Shown one piece after another: positions 35,498-44,080 of a stretch of DNA of 64,000 nt. The position numbers and the translations under genes were made by a program. Positions within the stretch are counted from its first letter, which is position 1; each line of letters starts with the position of its first letter. A model generated the notes under the pieces. The model was not told where the DNA came from. It was given only the letters and a program-made list of their open reading frames with translations, and searched no databases. Origin of the DNA: an uncultured Treponema sp. (GTDB lineage: Bacteria > Spirochaetota > Spirochaetia > Treponematales > Treponemataceae); the NCBI GenBank assembly GCA_900316905.1, contig ONET01000001.1:1-64000 (forward strand), read 5' to 3'.

Positions 35498-36310
35498 TTA
35501 CTTAACTGGAATGACCGCTCCGTTGTACTTGTTCTTAATCCAATTCTGAACGTCGTCGCTGAGCAAAACTTTGACCAGCTTTTGTATGGCCGGATCGTTG
35601 GCGCGCGAAGCCTTTGTTACGATGATGTTTCCGTAGGGGCTGTCGGCGGCTTCCTGAGCCAAGATGTTTGTCTTGATTCCTGACTCCAAGATTTTGTTGG
35701 TGTTGTTGACGAACAAGTCGTAGTCGGCGCGCGTCGGAATGATTTGGAAGGCGTTGATTTCTACAATCTTTACGGGCTTTAAGTATTCCACGATGTCGCC
35801 TGTGTTCGCGTCAAGCGCGCTCAAAGAATGTTCGCTCAGTTTGATGAAGCCTTTGTCGTTCAAAAGCTTAAGGCCGCGGTACTCGTTTGTTCCGTCATCG
35901 GGAACTGCGATGACAGCGTTTTTAGGCGCGTCAGAAAGTTTTGTGTACTTGTCCGAGTAAAGCGAAATCGGCTCAACGTGAATGGCGGCCACGCTAACCA
36001 AGTCCCAGCCGTTTTGCGTGTTGACGGAATCCAAATAAGGCTTGTGCTGGAAATAATTGAAGTCCGCCTCGCCGTTAAAGGTCTTTTCGTTTCCCAAGTT
36101 GTCGGAAGCGTCCTGCAAGGTTACAACCTTGATTCCTTCTTTAAGCAAGGCCGGCGCGGCGTAGTCGATGATTTCTTGGTGCGGAACCAAGTCGATGATG
36201 CCTTTTAAAACTGTCACTCCATCGCTTGAAGCAGAGCCGTTTTTCTTTGAGCAAGAAGCGAGCGAAAGAGCCGCCGCGATTCCTAAAAATGTTGCAAGTG
36301 TTTTTTTCAT
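35498..36310 (-). CDS. metQ: MetQ/NlpA-family substrate-binding lipoprotein
   Basis: The 270-residue protein starts with a lipoprotein signal (MKKTLATFLGIAAALSLASC, lipid-attached Cys20) and has the NlpA fold: KGIIDLVPHQEIIDYAAPALLKEGIKVV, FNYFQHKPYLDSVN, ALPDDGTN-like IAVPDDGTNEYRGLKLL and YDLFVNNTNKILESG. MetQ proteins bind methionine or related sulfur compounds and deliver them to MetNI. I start at ATG 36310; a longer frame upstream lies inside metI on the wrong frame. It sits directly upstream of the nitrogenase-like genes, so the ligand may be methionine or a methylthio compound handled by that enzyme. Confidence 0.9.
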   Translation of the reverse strand: MKKTLATFLGIAAALSLASCSKKNGSASSDGVTVLKGIIDLVPHQEIIDYAAPALLKEGIKVVTLQDASDNLGNEKTFNGEADFNYFQHKPYLDSVNTQNGWDLVSVAAIHVEPISLYSDKYTKLSDAPKNAVIAVPDDGTNEYRGLKLLNDKGFIKLSEHSLSALDANTGDIVEYLKPVKIVEINAFQIIPTRADYDLFVNNTNKILESGIKTNILAQEAADSPYGNIIVTKASRANDPAIQKLVKVLLSDDVQNWIKNKYNGAVIPVK

Positions 36311-36339
36311 ATTTAAATCTCCTCTTAGTTTTTTGATTT

Positions 36340-37050
36340 TTAAATCAATCCTCTTGTTTTCAAAATTTTGTTTGACACAAAATTTCCGACGCTTTGGACG
36401 GTCTGAACGATTACGACCAAAACGTAAATGCAAGCCAGCAGCTTGTCGTGCTGAAAGCGCTGGTAACCATAACGCACGGCAATGTCGCCAATGCCGCCCG
36501 CTCCGAACATTCCCGCAAGCGCCGTCATCGAAAGGACCGCGATTACCGTGATGGTCCAACCGCGAATCAATGACGGCAATGTTTCGGGAAGCAGCACATG
36601 GAATATAATTTGGGCGTTGGAAGAACCGATTGACTTTGCGGCCTCCACTTTGCCTTTGCTTATTTCCAAAAGGCTGCTTTCAACTACGCGGGCGTACATC
36701 GGAATGCAGCTTGCAGCGATGGCCACAATGCATGGATTCGCTCCGTAGCTTTTTCCAAACAAAAAGCGCGCCAAGGGAATGAGCATGATTATCATCACCA
36801 TTTGCGGCAAAGAGCGCAGCGTGTTGATGAACCATCCCAAAACCTTGTAGAGCCCTTTGACAGGATACAGTCCGTCGGGACTTGTCACTGTCAACAAAAC
36901 TCCAAGCGCCAAACCAAACACCAATGCAATCAGGCTGGCCAACGCCGTCATGTAAAGCGTGTCAAAAATCGATGGCCAAAGCTTTGACCATATTTCAGCG
37001 GAAACCGACGAGCGCAGCACCGCCCATAAACTGTTGTCCAACAAACTCAT
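36340..37050 (-). CDS. metI: Methionine-type ABC transporter permease
   Basis: The 236-residue protein has five or six membrane segments and the binding-protein-dependent permease loop EAAKSIGSSNAQIIFHVLLPETLPSLIRG, which contacts the ATPase. The start LWAVLRSSVSAEIWSKLWPSIFDTLYMTALASLIALVFGLALG is typical of MetI. It overlaps neither neighbour but is 14 bp from metN. Confidence 0.93.
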   Translation of the reverse strand: MSLLDNSLWAVLRSSVSAEIWSKLWPSIFDTLYMTALASLIALVFGLALGVLLTVTSPDGLYPVKGLYKVLGWFINTLRSLPQMVMIIMLIPLARFLFGKSYGANPCIVAIAASCIPMYARVVESSLLEISKGKVEAAKSIGSSNAQIIFHVLLPETLPSLIRGWTITVIAVLSMTALAGMFGAGGIGDIAVRYGYQRFQHDKLLACIYVLVVIVQTVQSVGNFVSNKILKTRGLI

Positions 37051-37064
37051 TTTTTTCCTCCGGC

Positions 37065-37853
37065 CTAAATCGTATACATTCCGTTTTGCTGCAAGCTGTC
37101 CTTGTTCAAGCGGAAAAACACTTTTGCGAACAAATCGCCGGTGCGGCTTTCTGGATTGTTGAAGATGTTCCGAACGCTTCCTTCCTCAACTATTTTTCCT
37201 TCTTCCAAAACCGCCATTCTTTGGCAAGCGTATTTGACCGCCTCTAGTTCGTGGGTTATCATCAAAATCGTGATGCCGGTTTTTTCGTTTATCTCTTTGA
37301 GCAGGTCTAGTATTTGCAAGGTGGTCTGCGGGTCAAGCGCGCTTGTGGCTTCGTCGCTAAGCAAAACGTCCGGGTTGTTTATCAGGGCGCGGGCGATTCC
37401 AACGCGCTGCTTTTGTCCGCCGCTCAACGCGCCGGGGTATACGTCCAGCTTGTCGGTAAGGCCTACCAATTCCGCGGTTTCTTCCACGCGCCTTTTTATT
37501 TCTTTTTTGGGAACGCCGGAAATAACCAGCGGATAGGCGATGTTTTTGTAAACGGTTTTGGCTTCAAACAAATTGAAGGTTTGGAAAATCATTCCTATGC
37601 GGCGGCGGTAATGGCGAAGCTCGCGCTTTCCAAGCGATAGAATGTCTGTTCCGTCGATTATGATTGACCCGCTGTCAGGCTTTTCCAAGCGGTTGATGCA
37701 GCGCGCCAAGGTTGACTTTCCCGCGCCGGAAAAGCCGATGATTCCAAAAATCTCGCCTTTAACTATTGAAAGGTTTATGCCGCGCAAAACCGGCAGCGCC
37801 TGTCCATGAGGATAATACGTCTTGTATAGGTCTGAAATTTGGATGTAAGCCAT
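37065..37853 (-). CDS. metN: Methionine-type ABC transporter ATPase lacking the NIL domain
   Basis: The 262-residue ATPase has Walker A GFSGAGKST, Q-loop FQTFNLF, signature LSGGQKQR, Walker B VLLSDEATSALD and H-loop MITHEL. MetN proteins are usually about 340 residues with a C-terminal NIL (C2) domain that binds methionine and shuts transport down. Here the protein ends soon after the H-loop region (NIFNNPESRTGDLFAKVFFRLN), so this feedback domain is absent. It is the first gene of the operon, 58 bases after the predicted -10 box. Confidence 0.93.
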   Translation of the reverse strand: MAYIQISDLYKTYYPHGQALPVLRGINLSIVKGEIFGIIGFSGAGKSTLARCINRLEKPDSGSIIIDGTDILSLGKRELRHYRRRIGMIFQTFNLFEAKTVYKNIAYPLVISGVPKKEIKRRVEETAELVGLTDKLDVYPGALSGGQKQRVGIARALINNPDVLLSDEATSALDPQTTLQILDLLKEINEKTGITILMITHELEAVKYACQRMAVLEEGKIVEEGSVRNIFNNPESRTGDLFAKVFFRLNKDSLQQNGMYTI

Positions 37854-37870
37854 TCCTAAAGTTCCTTTTA

Positions 37871-37893
37871 TAACCTATTAAACCGATAGGTTA
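37871..37893. promoter_or_regulatory. Operator O2 in the metN leader
   Basis: TAACCTAT and ATAGGTTA, a perfect 8-bp inverted repeat around 7 bp, just downstream of the predicted transcription start of the metN operon. Inner architecture ACCTA-N9-TAGGT matches O1. Confidence 0.7.
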
Positions 37894-37910
37894 TTTTCTC
37901 CATCTGCGGA

Positions 37911-37939
37911 ACTTTACTCATAATTACCTACTTTGTCAA
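37911..37939 (-). promoter_or_regulatory. Promoter of the metNIQ-nifDKXBH operon
   Basis: On the minus strand TTGACA (37934-37939), 17 bp, TAAAGT (37911-37916). The -35 box lies inside operator O1. No SAM or T-box riboswitch is seen in the short leader. Confidence 0.7.
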
Positions 37940-37944
37940 TAGGT
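37926..37944. promoter_or_regulatory. Operator O1 overlapping the -35 box
   Basis: ACCTA-N9-TAGGT, same arm and spacer length as in O2. A repressor bound at both would block RNA polymerase. Confidence 0.6.
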
Positions 37945-38002
37945 TTTTAATAAAATATTTTTATGAGAAGATATAGGAATTGACTATGGCCCGCAAAAAA
38001 AA

Positions 38003-38041
38003 GCCGCTCCCTTTGGGCTGCAAAACCCATTGGAAGCGGCG
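38003..38041 (-). terminator. Terminator of the RND efflux operon
   Basis: On the minus strand a GCCGCTTCC/GGGAGCGGC stem (with an inner GGGTTT...CCC loop part) is followed by eight T. It separates the efflux operon from the downstream metN promoter. Confidence 0.8.
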
Positions 38042-38060
38042 TTAATTGCGCTTGCGAAAG

Positions 38061-38414
38061 TTATTTGAACGAGGCCTTGCTTATGAAGCAGGCGATTCCT
38101 TCCATAGGATATTTTTCGCGCAGGCTTTCCACAAGCTCGGTAATTTTTTTGGCCTCGTCCTTGGGGCAATAAATTATCAGCATTTCGTTAAGCTGCGGCC
38201 AAACGGAGTCTCCCAGCTTTGGGTTTGAAAAGCCCGCGCCGGTGACGCCGGAAAGTTTTGTAAAATGCGAGCCGATTTTGTTTTGCTTAAAACCTTCCGC
38301 AAAGTCTTCGTCAAGCGCGGCGGAAAAAATAATTTCCACGCGCTTTAGCTTTTTTCCCTTTGTCTTGGCCGAATCGTCGGCCTTCTTTTCCTTCTTGTCT
38401 TTTTTGTCGCTCAT
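38061..38414 (-). CDS. PII/CutA-like small protein linked to RND transporter (PG0541-like)
   Basis: A 117-residue protein with a Lys-rich, probably disordered N-terminus (about 24 residues) and a compact ferredoxin-like domain (KRVEIIFSAALDEDFAEGFKQ ... MLIIYCPKDEAKKITELVESLREKYPMEGIACFISK). It resembles the small PII-like proteins found beside RND permeases (PG0541-type transporter-associated). It begins 13 bp after the RND permease and ends in a terminator. The role, perhaps sensing or tuning pump activity, is unknown. Confidence 0.65.
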   Translation of the reverse strand: MSDKKDKKEKKADDSAKTKGKKLKRVEIIFSAALDEDFAEGFKQNKIGSHFTKLSGVTGAGFSNPKLGDSVWPQLNEMLIIYCPKDEAKKITELVESLREKYPMEGIACFISKASFK

Positions 38415-38427
38415 TTAGGGCCTCCCC

Positions 38428-41400
38428 TTATTTTTTTCCTTCAAGGCGTTTTTTTGCCTTCGCTTCCAATTTGGCCGCCTTCTTGGCCGCGATTCGCTCG
38501 CGACGGCTGTTGAAGATGTGGTAAACCGCCGGCATCAAGAACAAAGTCATAAGCGAGCCGAATGTCATTCCGCCGAATACGGTGAGCGAAATCGGCTGCA
38601 TCGAAGCGCTTCCTTCGCCAGGGAAGAAGGCCATCGGCATAAGCGAAATTACTGTGGTAAGCGTTGACATCAAAATCGGGCGCAAGCGGTTTCTGGCCGC
38701 CTCTACGCAAGCTTCGTCCAACGAGTAGCCGCGCTTTCGCAGCAAGTTGGTGTAGTCAACCAAAACAATTCCGTTGTTTACAATCGTTCCGACCAAAACC
38801 AAAACGCCCATAACGGTAACGATGCTGAGCTGGTTTTGCGTAAGCGCGTAAATCGCCATAACGCCGATGAACGAAAGCGGAATCGTGAGCAAAACGATGA
38901 AGGGGTCCAAAAGCGACTCAAACTGGCTGGCCATTACAACAAAGACCAAAATTGTAGCCATCAAGATGATGGCGCCAAAGTTGACCACCGCTTCCATCAT
39001 GTCTTCGTAGTCGCCCGAAATGTTTATGCGGACGTTTTCGTCGGCAGGAATGTTGTCGTTGATGATTTTTGTAAGGGCGCTCTGAATCTTGTCCAACGAA
39101 ACGCCAACCTTTGGCTTGGCCGTGATGTGAATGATGCGCGATTGGTTTTCGCGGCGAATTGTCACAGGCGCCAAAGACTGTTCGTAATGCGCGAAGCTTG
39201 AAAGCGGAACTCGCAAGCCTTGGGCGTTTACGACTGAGATTTTGTCCAAGTCCTCAAGCGCGGAAGTGTCGCGCTTTGCCAGGCGCACAATCACGTCGAT
39301 GTCGTCTCCCTTGTCCGTGTAGCGGCTGGCCGTTGTTCCGTTGATGGCGCCGCGAATTTCGCCGCCGACATTGTAGATGTTTAGGCCAAGCTCGTACATT
39401 TTGGCGCGGTCAACAACGATTTCGGCCTGAGGAAGTCCGTCCTCCAAGTCGCTGGTCACTTCCGTCACATAATCGCCGCCCTGTTCCTTGACGAGCTTTT
39501 CAACCTTGCGGCTTGTCTCGCGCAAAAGATTAAGGTCGTTGCACTTTATGTTGATGGAAAGTCCTCCGCTTGAGGCGGAGTTCATGTTGGTGCCGAATTT
39601 CATGTTGGCGCCAGGGAACATGTTGAAGAATTTTCTAAGCTTTTCTTTTGCCACAGGAGCGCTGTCCCAACCTGGCTCGCGTTCCTCCTCTGGATAAAAG
39701 GCAAAGACGACGGTGGCGTTGTTGGTGCCTGAATCCGCGCCCCACATTCCAGAGCCGCCGGCCATGATGGCGCTGTATTTTACGCCTTTCAAATCCTGCA
39801 AGGCCGTAGCCTGCAAAGACTCGGCCACTTGGTTGGTAACGTCAAGAGTCGTTCCCTTGGGAAGCTCAACTTCAACCTGAACAACGTTGCTCGCCGCTTC
39901 GGGCATGAAGATAAAGCCTACAAGCTTGACTGTTCCGATAGAAAGAACGAACAAAACAACCAGAACCAAAATGCAAAGCTTTTTGTGGCGCAAGACAAAG
40001 CGAACGCCGTTGGCGTATTTGTTGTCCAACGCGTTGAAGAACTTGTTGAACAAGCGGTTGAGTCCGCCCAAGGCGCCGGCGTAATTTGAGTCGGCGTTCT
40101 TGCTTATCTTTAAGTAGTTGGAAGTAAGGACAGGAACAAGCGCGATGGCGACTATAAGCGAGCACATCAGCGAGAAGATGATTGTCCAAGCAAGGCTGTC
40201 AAAAATCTGGCCCATCATTCCAAGTTTTTTGTGGAACATGATCATCGGCAAGAAGATGCAGACAGAAGTGAGCGTGGAAGCCGTGATTGAAGTGACCATT
40301 TCCTGCGAGCCAAGGACGGCCGCGACCTTTGGCTTTGCGCCGCGCTGGATGTAGGCGTAAATGTTTTCCAAAACTACGATGGAGTTGTCCACCAACATGC
40401 CGATGCCCAATAGCAAGCCGGCCATACTAATCATGTTGATTGTGATGCCCTTGAAGTACATCAAGAAAAGCGTGATGCAGACAGAAATCGGAATGGCAAG
40501 GCCGATGATGATTGTGCTTTTGAAAGAGCGCAAGAACACCAGCAATACCAAGATGGCCAAAAGCGCGCCTTGAATTACCGACTTGACTACTTCGCTGATT
40601 GTCTGTTCGATGATGTCCGTGGTGTTGTAAACTTCGGTCATGCTTACGTCGTTGGGAAGATTGGACTGAATGTTCGCAAAGGCGTTGCGCGCGTTTTTGG
40701 CGGCGGTGACGGAGTTCTTTCCGCTCTGTTTTTGGACGGTGATGATGACGCAAGACTCGTTGTCAACCGATGCAAGCGAGTCCTCGTCCTTGTAGCCTTC
40801 ATAAACGTCGGCCACGTCGCGCAAGAGGACTGTCTTCATCTCAACGCCGCCGCCCAAGCCATACGAGCTGGGCTTGTAAGAAATTACGGTGTTCTTAAGG
40901 TCGTTGACGCTTTGGTACTTTCCGCTAGTCTTAATTGAATAATTTGTGTCTCCGCTTGTAATCGTTCCGCCGGCGCTCTGAATGTTTTGCGCGCCGATCA
41001 TTTGCGCGACGGTACTAATGCTAAGGCCGTAAGCCTCCAAGCGGTCGCGGGGAATGTCAACGTTAATCGATTTTTGGCGGCCGCCCATGATGTTGGCGCT
41101 GGCGATTCCGTCAAGCTGCTCCAAGCGCGGCTGAACGATGTCCTTGGCGTAGTCGCGCAATTCCTCAGGCGTTCGGTTTCCCTTCAAGGCCAAAACCATA
41201 ATCGGCATCATCGAAGGGTCCATCTTCATGATGATCGGGCTGTCCGCGTCGTCAGGAAGGTAGGAGCGCACAATGTCTATCTTGTCTCGAATTTCACCAG
41301 TGGCCGCGTCAAGGTTGGTTCCGTATTCCAGTTCCAAAATGACAAGGCTGTTTCCGCTGGAGGAACGAGACTGCAATTTTTTAAGGCCGCTAACGCCCGA

Positions 41401-41613
41401 AAGGCTTGACTCAAGAGTTCGCGTGACGCTCTGCTCTATTTCCTCAGGGCCTGTGTTGGAATAGCTTGTATAAACGATGATGTATGGAATGTCCATGTCG
41501 GGGTACATGTCCACCGGCAAGTTGAACACGCAGTAAATGCCAAGCGCGATTACGACCAAAAATGTAAGCAGCGTCGTGACCGGCTTGTTTACGCATCTCT
41601 CAGAAAAAGTCAT
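38428..41613 (-). CDS. RND family efflux permease
   Basis: The 1,061-residue inner-membrane pump has the HAE1/AcrB layout: 12 membrane segments, two large periplasmic loops, FRSFKSTIIIGLAIPISV, and GIGMLVDNSIVVLENIYAYIQRG in TM4 with the proton-relay Asp. It starts MTFSERCVNKPVTTLLTFLVVIALG. It works with the periplasmic adaptor and TolC-type channel encoded upstream to export drugs or other compounds with proton motive force. The substrate cannot be predicted. The C-terminal tail is Lys-rich. Confidence 0.95.
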   Translation of the reverse strand: MTFSERCVNKPVTTLLTFLVVIALGIYCVFNLPVDMYPDMDIPYIIVYTSYSNTGPEEIEQSVTRTLESSLSGVSGLKKLQSRSSSGNSLVILELEYGTNLDAATGEIRDKIDIVRSYLPDDADSPIIMKMDPSMMPIMVLALKGNRTPEELRDYAKDIVQPRLEQLDGIASANIMGGRQKSINVDIPRDRLEAYGLSISTVAQMIGAQNIQSAGGTITSGDTNYSIKTSGKYQSVNDLKNTVISYKPSSYGLGGGVEMKTVLLRDVADVYEGYKDEDSLASVDNESCVIITVQKQSGKNSVTAAKNARNAFANIQSNLPNDVSMTEVYNTTDIIEQTISEVVKSVIQGALLAILVLLVFLRSFKSTIIIGLAIPISVCITLFLMYFKGITINMISMAGLLLGIGMLVDNSIVVLENIYAYIQRGAKPKVAAVLGSQEMVTSITASTLTSVCIFLPMIMFHKKLGMMGQIFDSLAWTIIFSLMCSLIVAIALVPVLTSNYLKISKNADSNYAGALGGLNRLFNKFFNALDNKYANGVRFVLRHKKLCILVLVVLFVLSIGTVKLVGFIFMPEAASNVVQVEVELPKGTTLDVTNQVAESLQATALQDLKGVKYSAIMAGGSGMWGADSGTNNATVVFAFYPEEEREPGWDSAPVAKEKLRKFFNMFPGANMKFGTNMNSASSGGLSINIKCNDLNLLRETSRKVEKLVKEQGGDYVTEVTSDLEDGLPQAEIVVDRAKMYELGLNIYNVGGEIRGAINGTTASRYTDKGDDIDVIVRLAKRDTSALEDLDKISVVNAQGLRVPLSSFAHYEQSLAPVTIRRENQSRIIHITAKPKVGVSLDKIQSALTKIINDNIPADENVRINISGDYEDMMEAVVNFGAIILMATILVFVVMASQFESLLDPFIVLLTIPLSFIGVMAIYALTQNQLSIVTVMGVLVLVGTIVNNGIVLVDYTNLLRKRGYSLDEACVEAARNRLRPILMSTLTTVISLMPMAFFPGEGSASMQPISLTVFGGMTFGSLMTLFLMPAVYHIFNSRRERIAAKKAAKLEAKAKKRLEGKK

Positions 41614-41629
41614 TTACAATCCTCCGCCG

Positions 41630-42550
41630 TTATTCTTGAACCGAAACGATATTGACGCTCGCGCCGTCGTTCAAAAGGTTTTGGCCTTTGACAACAATTT
41701 CGTCGCCCGCGATGAGACCCTTTGTAATTTCCGTCTTGTTGTCAACCAAAATTCCTTGCTCAACCGCGCAAAGCTTTACTTTCGCGGGCGTGTTGCCGTT
41801 CTTTTGGGACGAGATGACAAACAAATAAGGCGCGCCTTCGCGGCTTACAATCGCGCTTGCCGGAACTACAATCGCGTCTTTGATGCTTTCGGTGATAAGG
41901 CGGACGCGCGCGTACATGCCGGCCTTGATTCTCTTGTCCGGCGGATTGATTCTAAGCTTTACGCTCATCGTGCGGCTGGCTTGGTCAAGAACGGGGCTCA
42001 CTTCAAAAATCTTGGCCTTAAAGTCAACTCCTGGGTAGGCGTCAAAAGTCACGGTCGCGGTTTGTCCCAGGCTTATGCGGCTGATAAAGCGCTCGGCCAC
42101 GCTTACCTTTATTTCAAGCTCGTCGGTGTCGGCGATTTCGGCGATGACGGAAGCCTGTGAAACCATTGTTCCTATTGTGGGAATGAAGGAAATCACGCGG
42201 CCCGCTATCGGCGCTTTTACGGGGCTGGCGCTGTAGTCCATGCCCGGGCGGCTGGCGTCGACGTAAGCCAAGATTTGGTTCTTGCTTACCATTTGGCCAA
42301 CATTGACCATGACGCGGGAAATTTTTCCAGCCATGTCCGGCAGGGCCGCGACCGAAGAAACGGCCGACACGTCTCCGCCAAACTCCAAGTAGTCGTCAAG
42401 GTTTCCGGCCTTGGTCTTGTATGTGTTCACGGCGAACAAGGCTTCGACTTCGGCGTTGTCCTTGGCGTCGTCCTTTGGCTTTGCCTTGCAGCTTGCAAGC
42501 GCGGCGGCGACAAGCGCGGCCGCCATAATTTTAATTCCAGTCTTTTTCAT
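41630..42550 (-). CDS. RND efflux periplasmic adaptor lipoprotein
   Basis: The 306-residue protein has a lipoprotein signal (IKIMAAALVAAALASC) and the membrane fusion protein order: lipoyl half-motifs (GKISRVMVNVGQMVSKNQILAYVD and SPVKAPIAGRVISFIPTIGTMV), beta-barrel (VSVAERFISRISLGQTATVTFDAYPG) and membrane-proximal domain (VVPASAIVSREGAPYLFVIS). It links the RND pump to the outer-membrane channel. The hairpin between lipoyl halves is very short. Confidence 0.93.
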   Translation of the reverse strand: MKKTGIKIMAAALVAAALASCKAKPKDDAKDNAEVEALFAVNTYKTKAGNLDDYLEFGGDVSAVSSVAALPDMAGKISRVMVNVGQMVSKNQILAYVDASRPGMDYSASPVKAPIAGRVISFIPTIGTMVSQASVIAEIADTDELEIKVSVAERFISRISLGQTATVTFDAYPGVDFKAKIFEVSPVLDQASRTMSVKLRINPPDKRIKAGMYARVRLITESIKDAIVVPASAIVSREGAPYLFVISSQKNGNTPAKVKLCAVEQGILVDNKTEITKGLIAGDEIVVKGQNLLNDGASVNIVSVQE

Positions 42551-42576
42551 ATTTTAACCTCCTAATTTTCGGCTGT

Positions 42577-42621
42577 CCGCGCGAGCTTGGTTGCGAGCGC
42601 GGATGTTGCCGCTTATGCGGC
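42577..42621. repeat. Dispersed intergenic palindromic repeat, copy 3, with adjacent small hairpin
   Basis: CCGCGC and GCGCGG arms around GAGCTTGGTTGCGA (42577-42602), then a GCCGC/GCGGC hairpin (42608-42621). Lies between the adaptor and TolC genes. Confidence 0.7.
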
Positions 42622-42660
42622 TATCAATCTATTTTAGCTTTGCGAACAATTTCATTGCCG

Positions 42661-44079
42661 CTATTGTTCCTTATATTCCGACAAATCTGTGTTCAACGCG
42701 TATTCCAAATCCATCAAGGCTGAAATATAGTTGAACTTTTGGTTAAGCTGTCCAAGCTTGGCCTGGTTCAACTGGCTTTCCGAATCGCGCAAGTCTAGCA
42801 GCTCGGTGGTTCCGTTCCTGTAGGAGCGGGCGCTTGAATCGTAGGCGCGCTGGGCAAGCGTTATGTTGCGGCCCATAGAGTCGATTTGCTCACGCGCTTG
42901 GTTAAGCGTGTCCACGGCTTTTTTTACCTTGAGCTTTTGGTTTTCCTTCAAAGTTTCCAAAGTCAATTCAAGCTTTCTTAAATTGTCCTTTACGTCGCTT
43001 GCCTGTTGGCGGCTGGCGCTAAAGGGCAGCATGTTGGTTATGTTCCAAACAAGCGTCGCCGAAAACTTTCCTTGGTCCGTCCATTTGTTGCTGTCGAGCA
43101 TCAAAGATCTCATGGGCTGGTAATTGTAGCTTAAGGCAAGCGACGGCGTGAAGGCCGAAAGGTTCAAGGCGCTTAGGCTTAGTTTTAGCGAGTCTATCTT
43201 GCTTTGCAAGGAGCGAATTTCCAAGCTGCTGTCCGGGTATTTTTCCAAAAGATCTTCGCTTGTGACGTTCACAAAGACCGGCTCGATGGAGCCTTCAAGC
43301 TGAATTTTTGTTCCGACGGGAAGGCCGACCAAAAACGCAAAGGCGTCCATTTGCTGGCTCAAGGCTTGCTGGGCGCTCTCAAATTCCGGCTTTTGGTTTT
43401 CATAAGTGACCTGCGCGTTGAGCAAGCGCAATTCGGGAATCAAGCCGTTCCTGTAGTTGGCTTCAGCTTGCGAGGCGCGCTGGCGGGCGTTTTCCATGCT
43501 GGCCCGCTTTACTTCCAAAGATTCTTGCTGGAGCAAAAGGCCGTAGAACAATTTTCTGATGTTCAGGAGCGTTTCCTTTTGGCTCTGTTCCCAAGTGATT
43601 TTTCCGCCTTCAAAATCGGCCTTTGCCGCGCGAATTTTGCTAATGTAGGCCGCGTTTAGGTTGAGCGAGGCGCTTACGTCGCCGACAAGCGCCCAGTGGG
43701 CCTTTTCGCTTTCCTGAATCGGCTTGAACGATGGCGTGTATGGCTTTTTAAGCACCGCTGCCGCCAGAGCGCCAATCGCGTCGCCCATCTGTCCCATTCC
43801 GTTCGCTTGGCTCAACGCGCTCTGTATGTCGGTTGAGCGGGCAGCCGTAAAACTGCCTTGAAGGCTTGGCAAAAAAACATTCCAAGAATACTGGGAAGCG
43901 CGTTTTTTCATCTCCAAGTCAATTTCCGCGCTCTTTAGAGTCTTGCTGTTTTCCTTCGCAAACTCAACGGCTTGTTCAACCGTCAAAGTGACAATCTTTT
44001 CCTTGTCCGCTTGCTCTTGAGCGAACATGGCGCCAAAAGACGCTAGGGCTAAAATCGCCGCCGCAAAATTTTTTTTCAT
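42661..44079 (-). CDS. TolC-family outer membrane efflux protein
   Basis: About 472 residues with a signal peptide (MKKNFAAAILALASFGAMFAQ) and two OEP repeats of long amphipathic helices, each with the typical Asn/Arg-rich turns (NARQRASQAEANYRNGLIPELRLLNAQV; AQRAYDSSARSYRNGTTELLDLRDSESQL). It forms the outer-membrane exit duct. I start at ATG 44079 with GGAG upstream; the ATG four codons earlier contains that site and the start would then overlap the TetR stop. Confidence 0.93.
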   Translation of the reverse strand: MKKNFAAAILALASFGAMFAQEQADKEKIVTLTVEQAVEFAKENSKTLKSAEIDLEMKKRASQYSWNVFLPSLQGSFTAARSTDIQSALSQANGMGQMGDAIGALAAAVLKKPYTPSFKPIQESEKAHWALVGDVSASLNLNAAYISKIRAAKADFEGGKITWEQSQKETLLNIRKLFYGLLLQQESLEVKRASMENARQRASQAEANYRNGLIPELRLLNAQVTYENQKPEFESAQQALSQQMDAFAFLVGLPVGTKIQLEGSIEPVFVNVTSEDLLEKYPDSSLEIRSLQSKIDSLKLSLSALNLSAFTPSLALSYNYQPMRSLMLDSNKWTDQGKFSATLVWNITNMLPFSASRQQASDVKDNLRKLELTLETLKENQKLKVKKAVDTLNQAREQIDSMGRNITLAQRAYDSSARSYRNGTTELLDLRDSESQLNQAKLGQLNQKFNYISALMDLEYALNTDLSEYKEQ

Positions 44080-44080
44080 G

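Noticed and set aside
37854-38000. SAM or T-box riboswitch before metN
   Set aside because: The leader is about 50 nt and has only the inverted repeat O2; none of the conserved riboswitch core sequences is seen.
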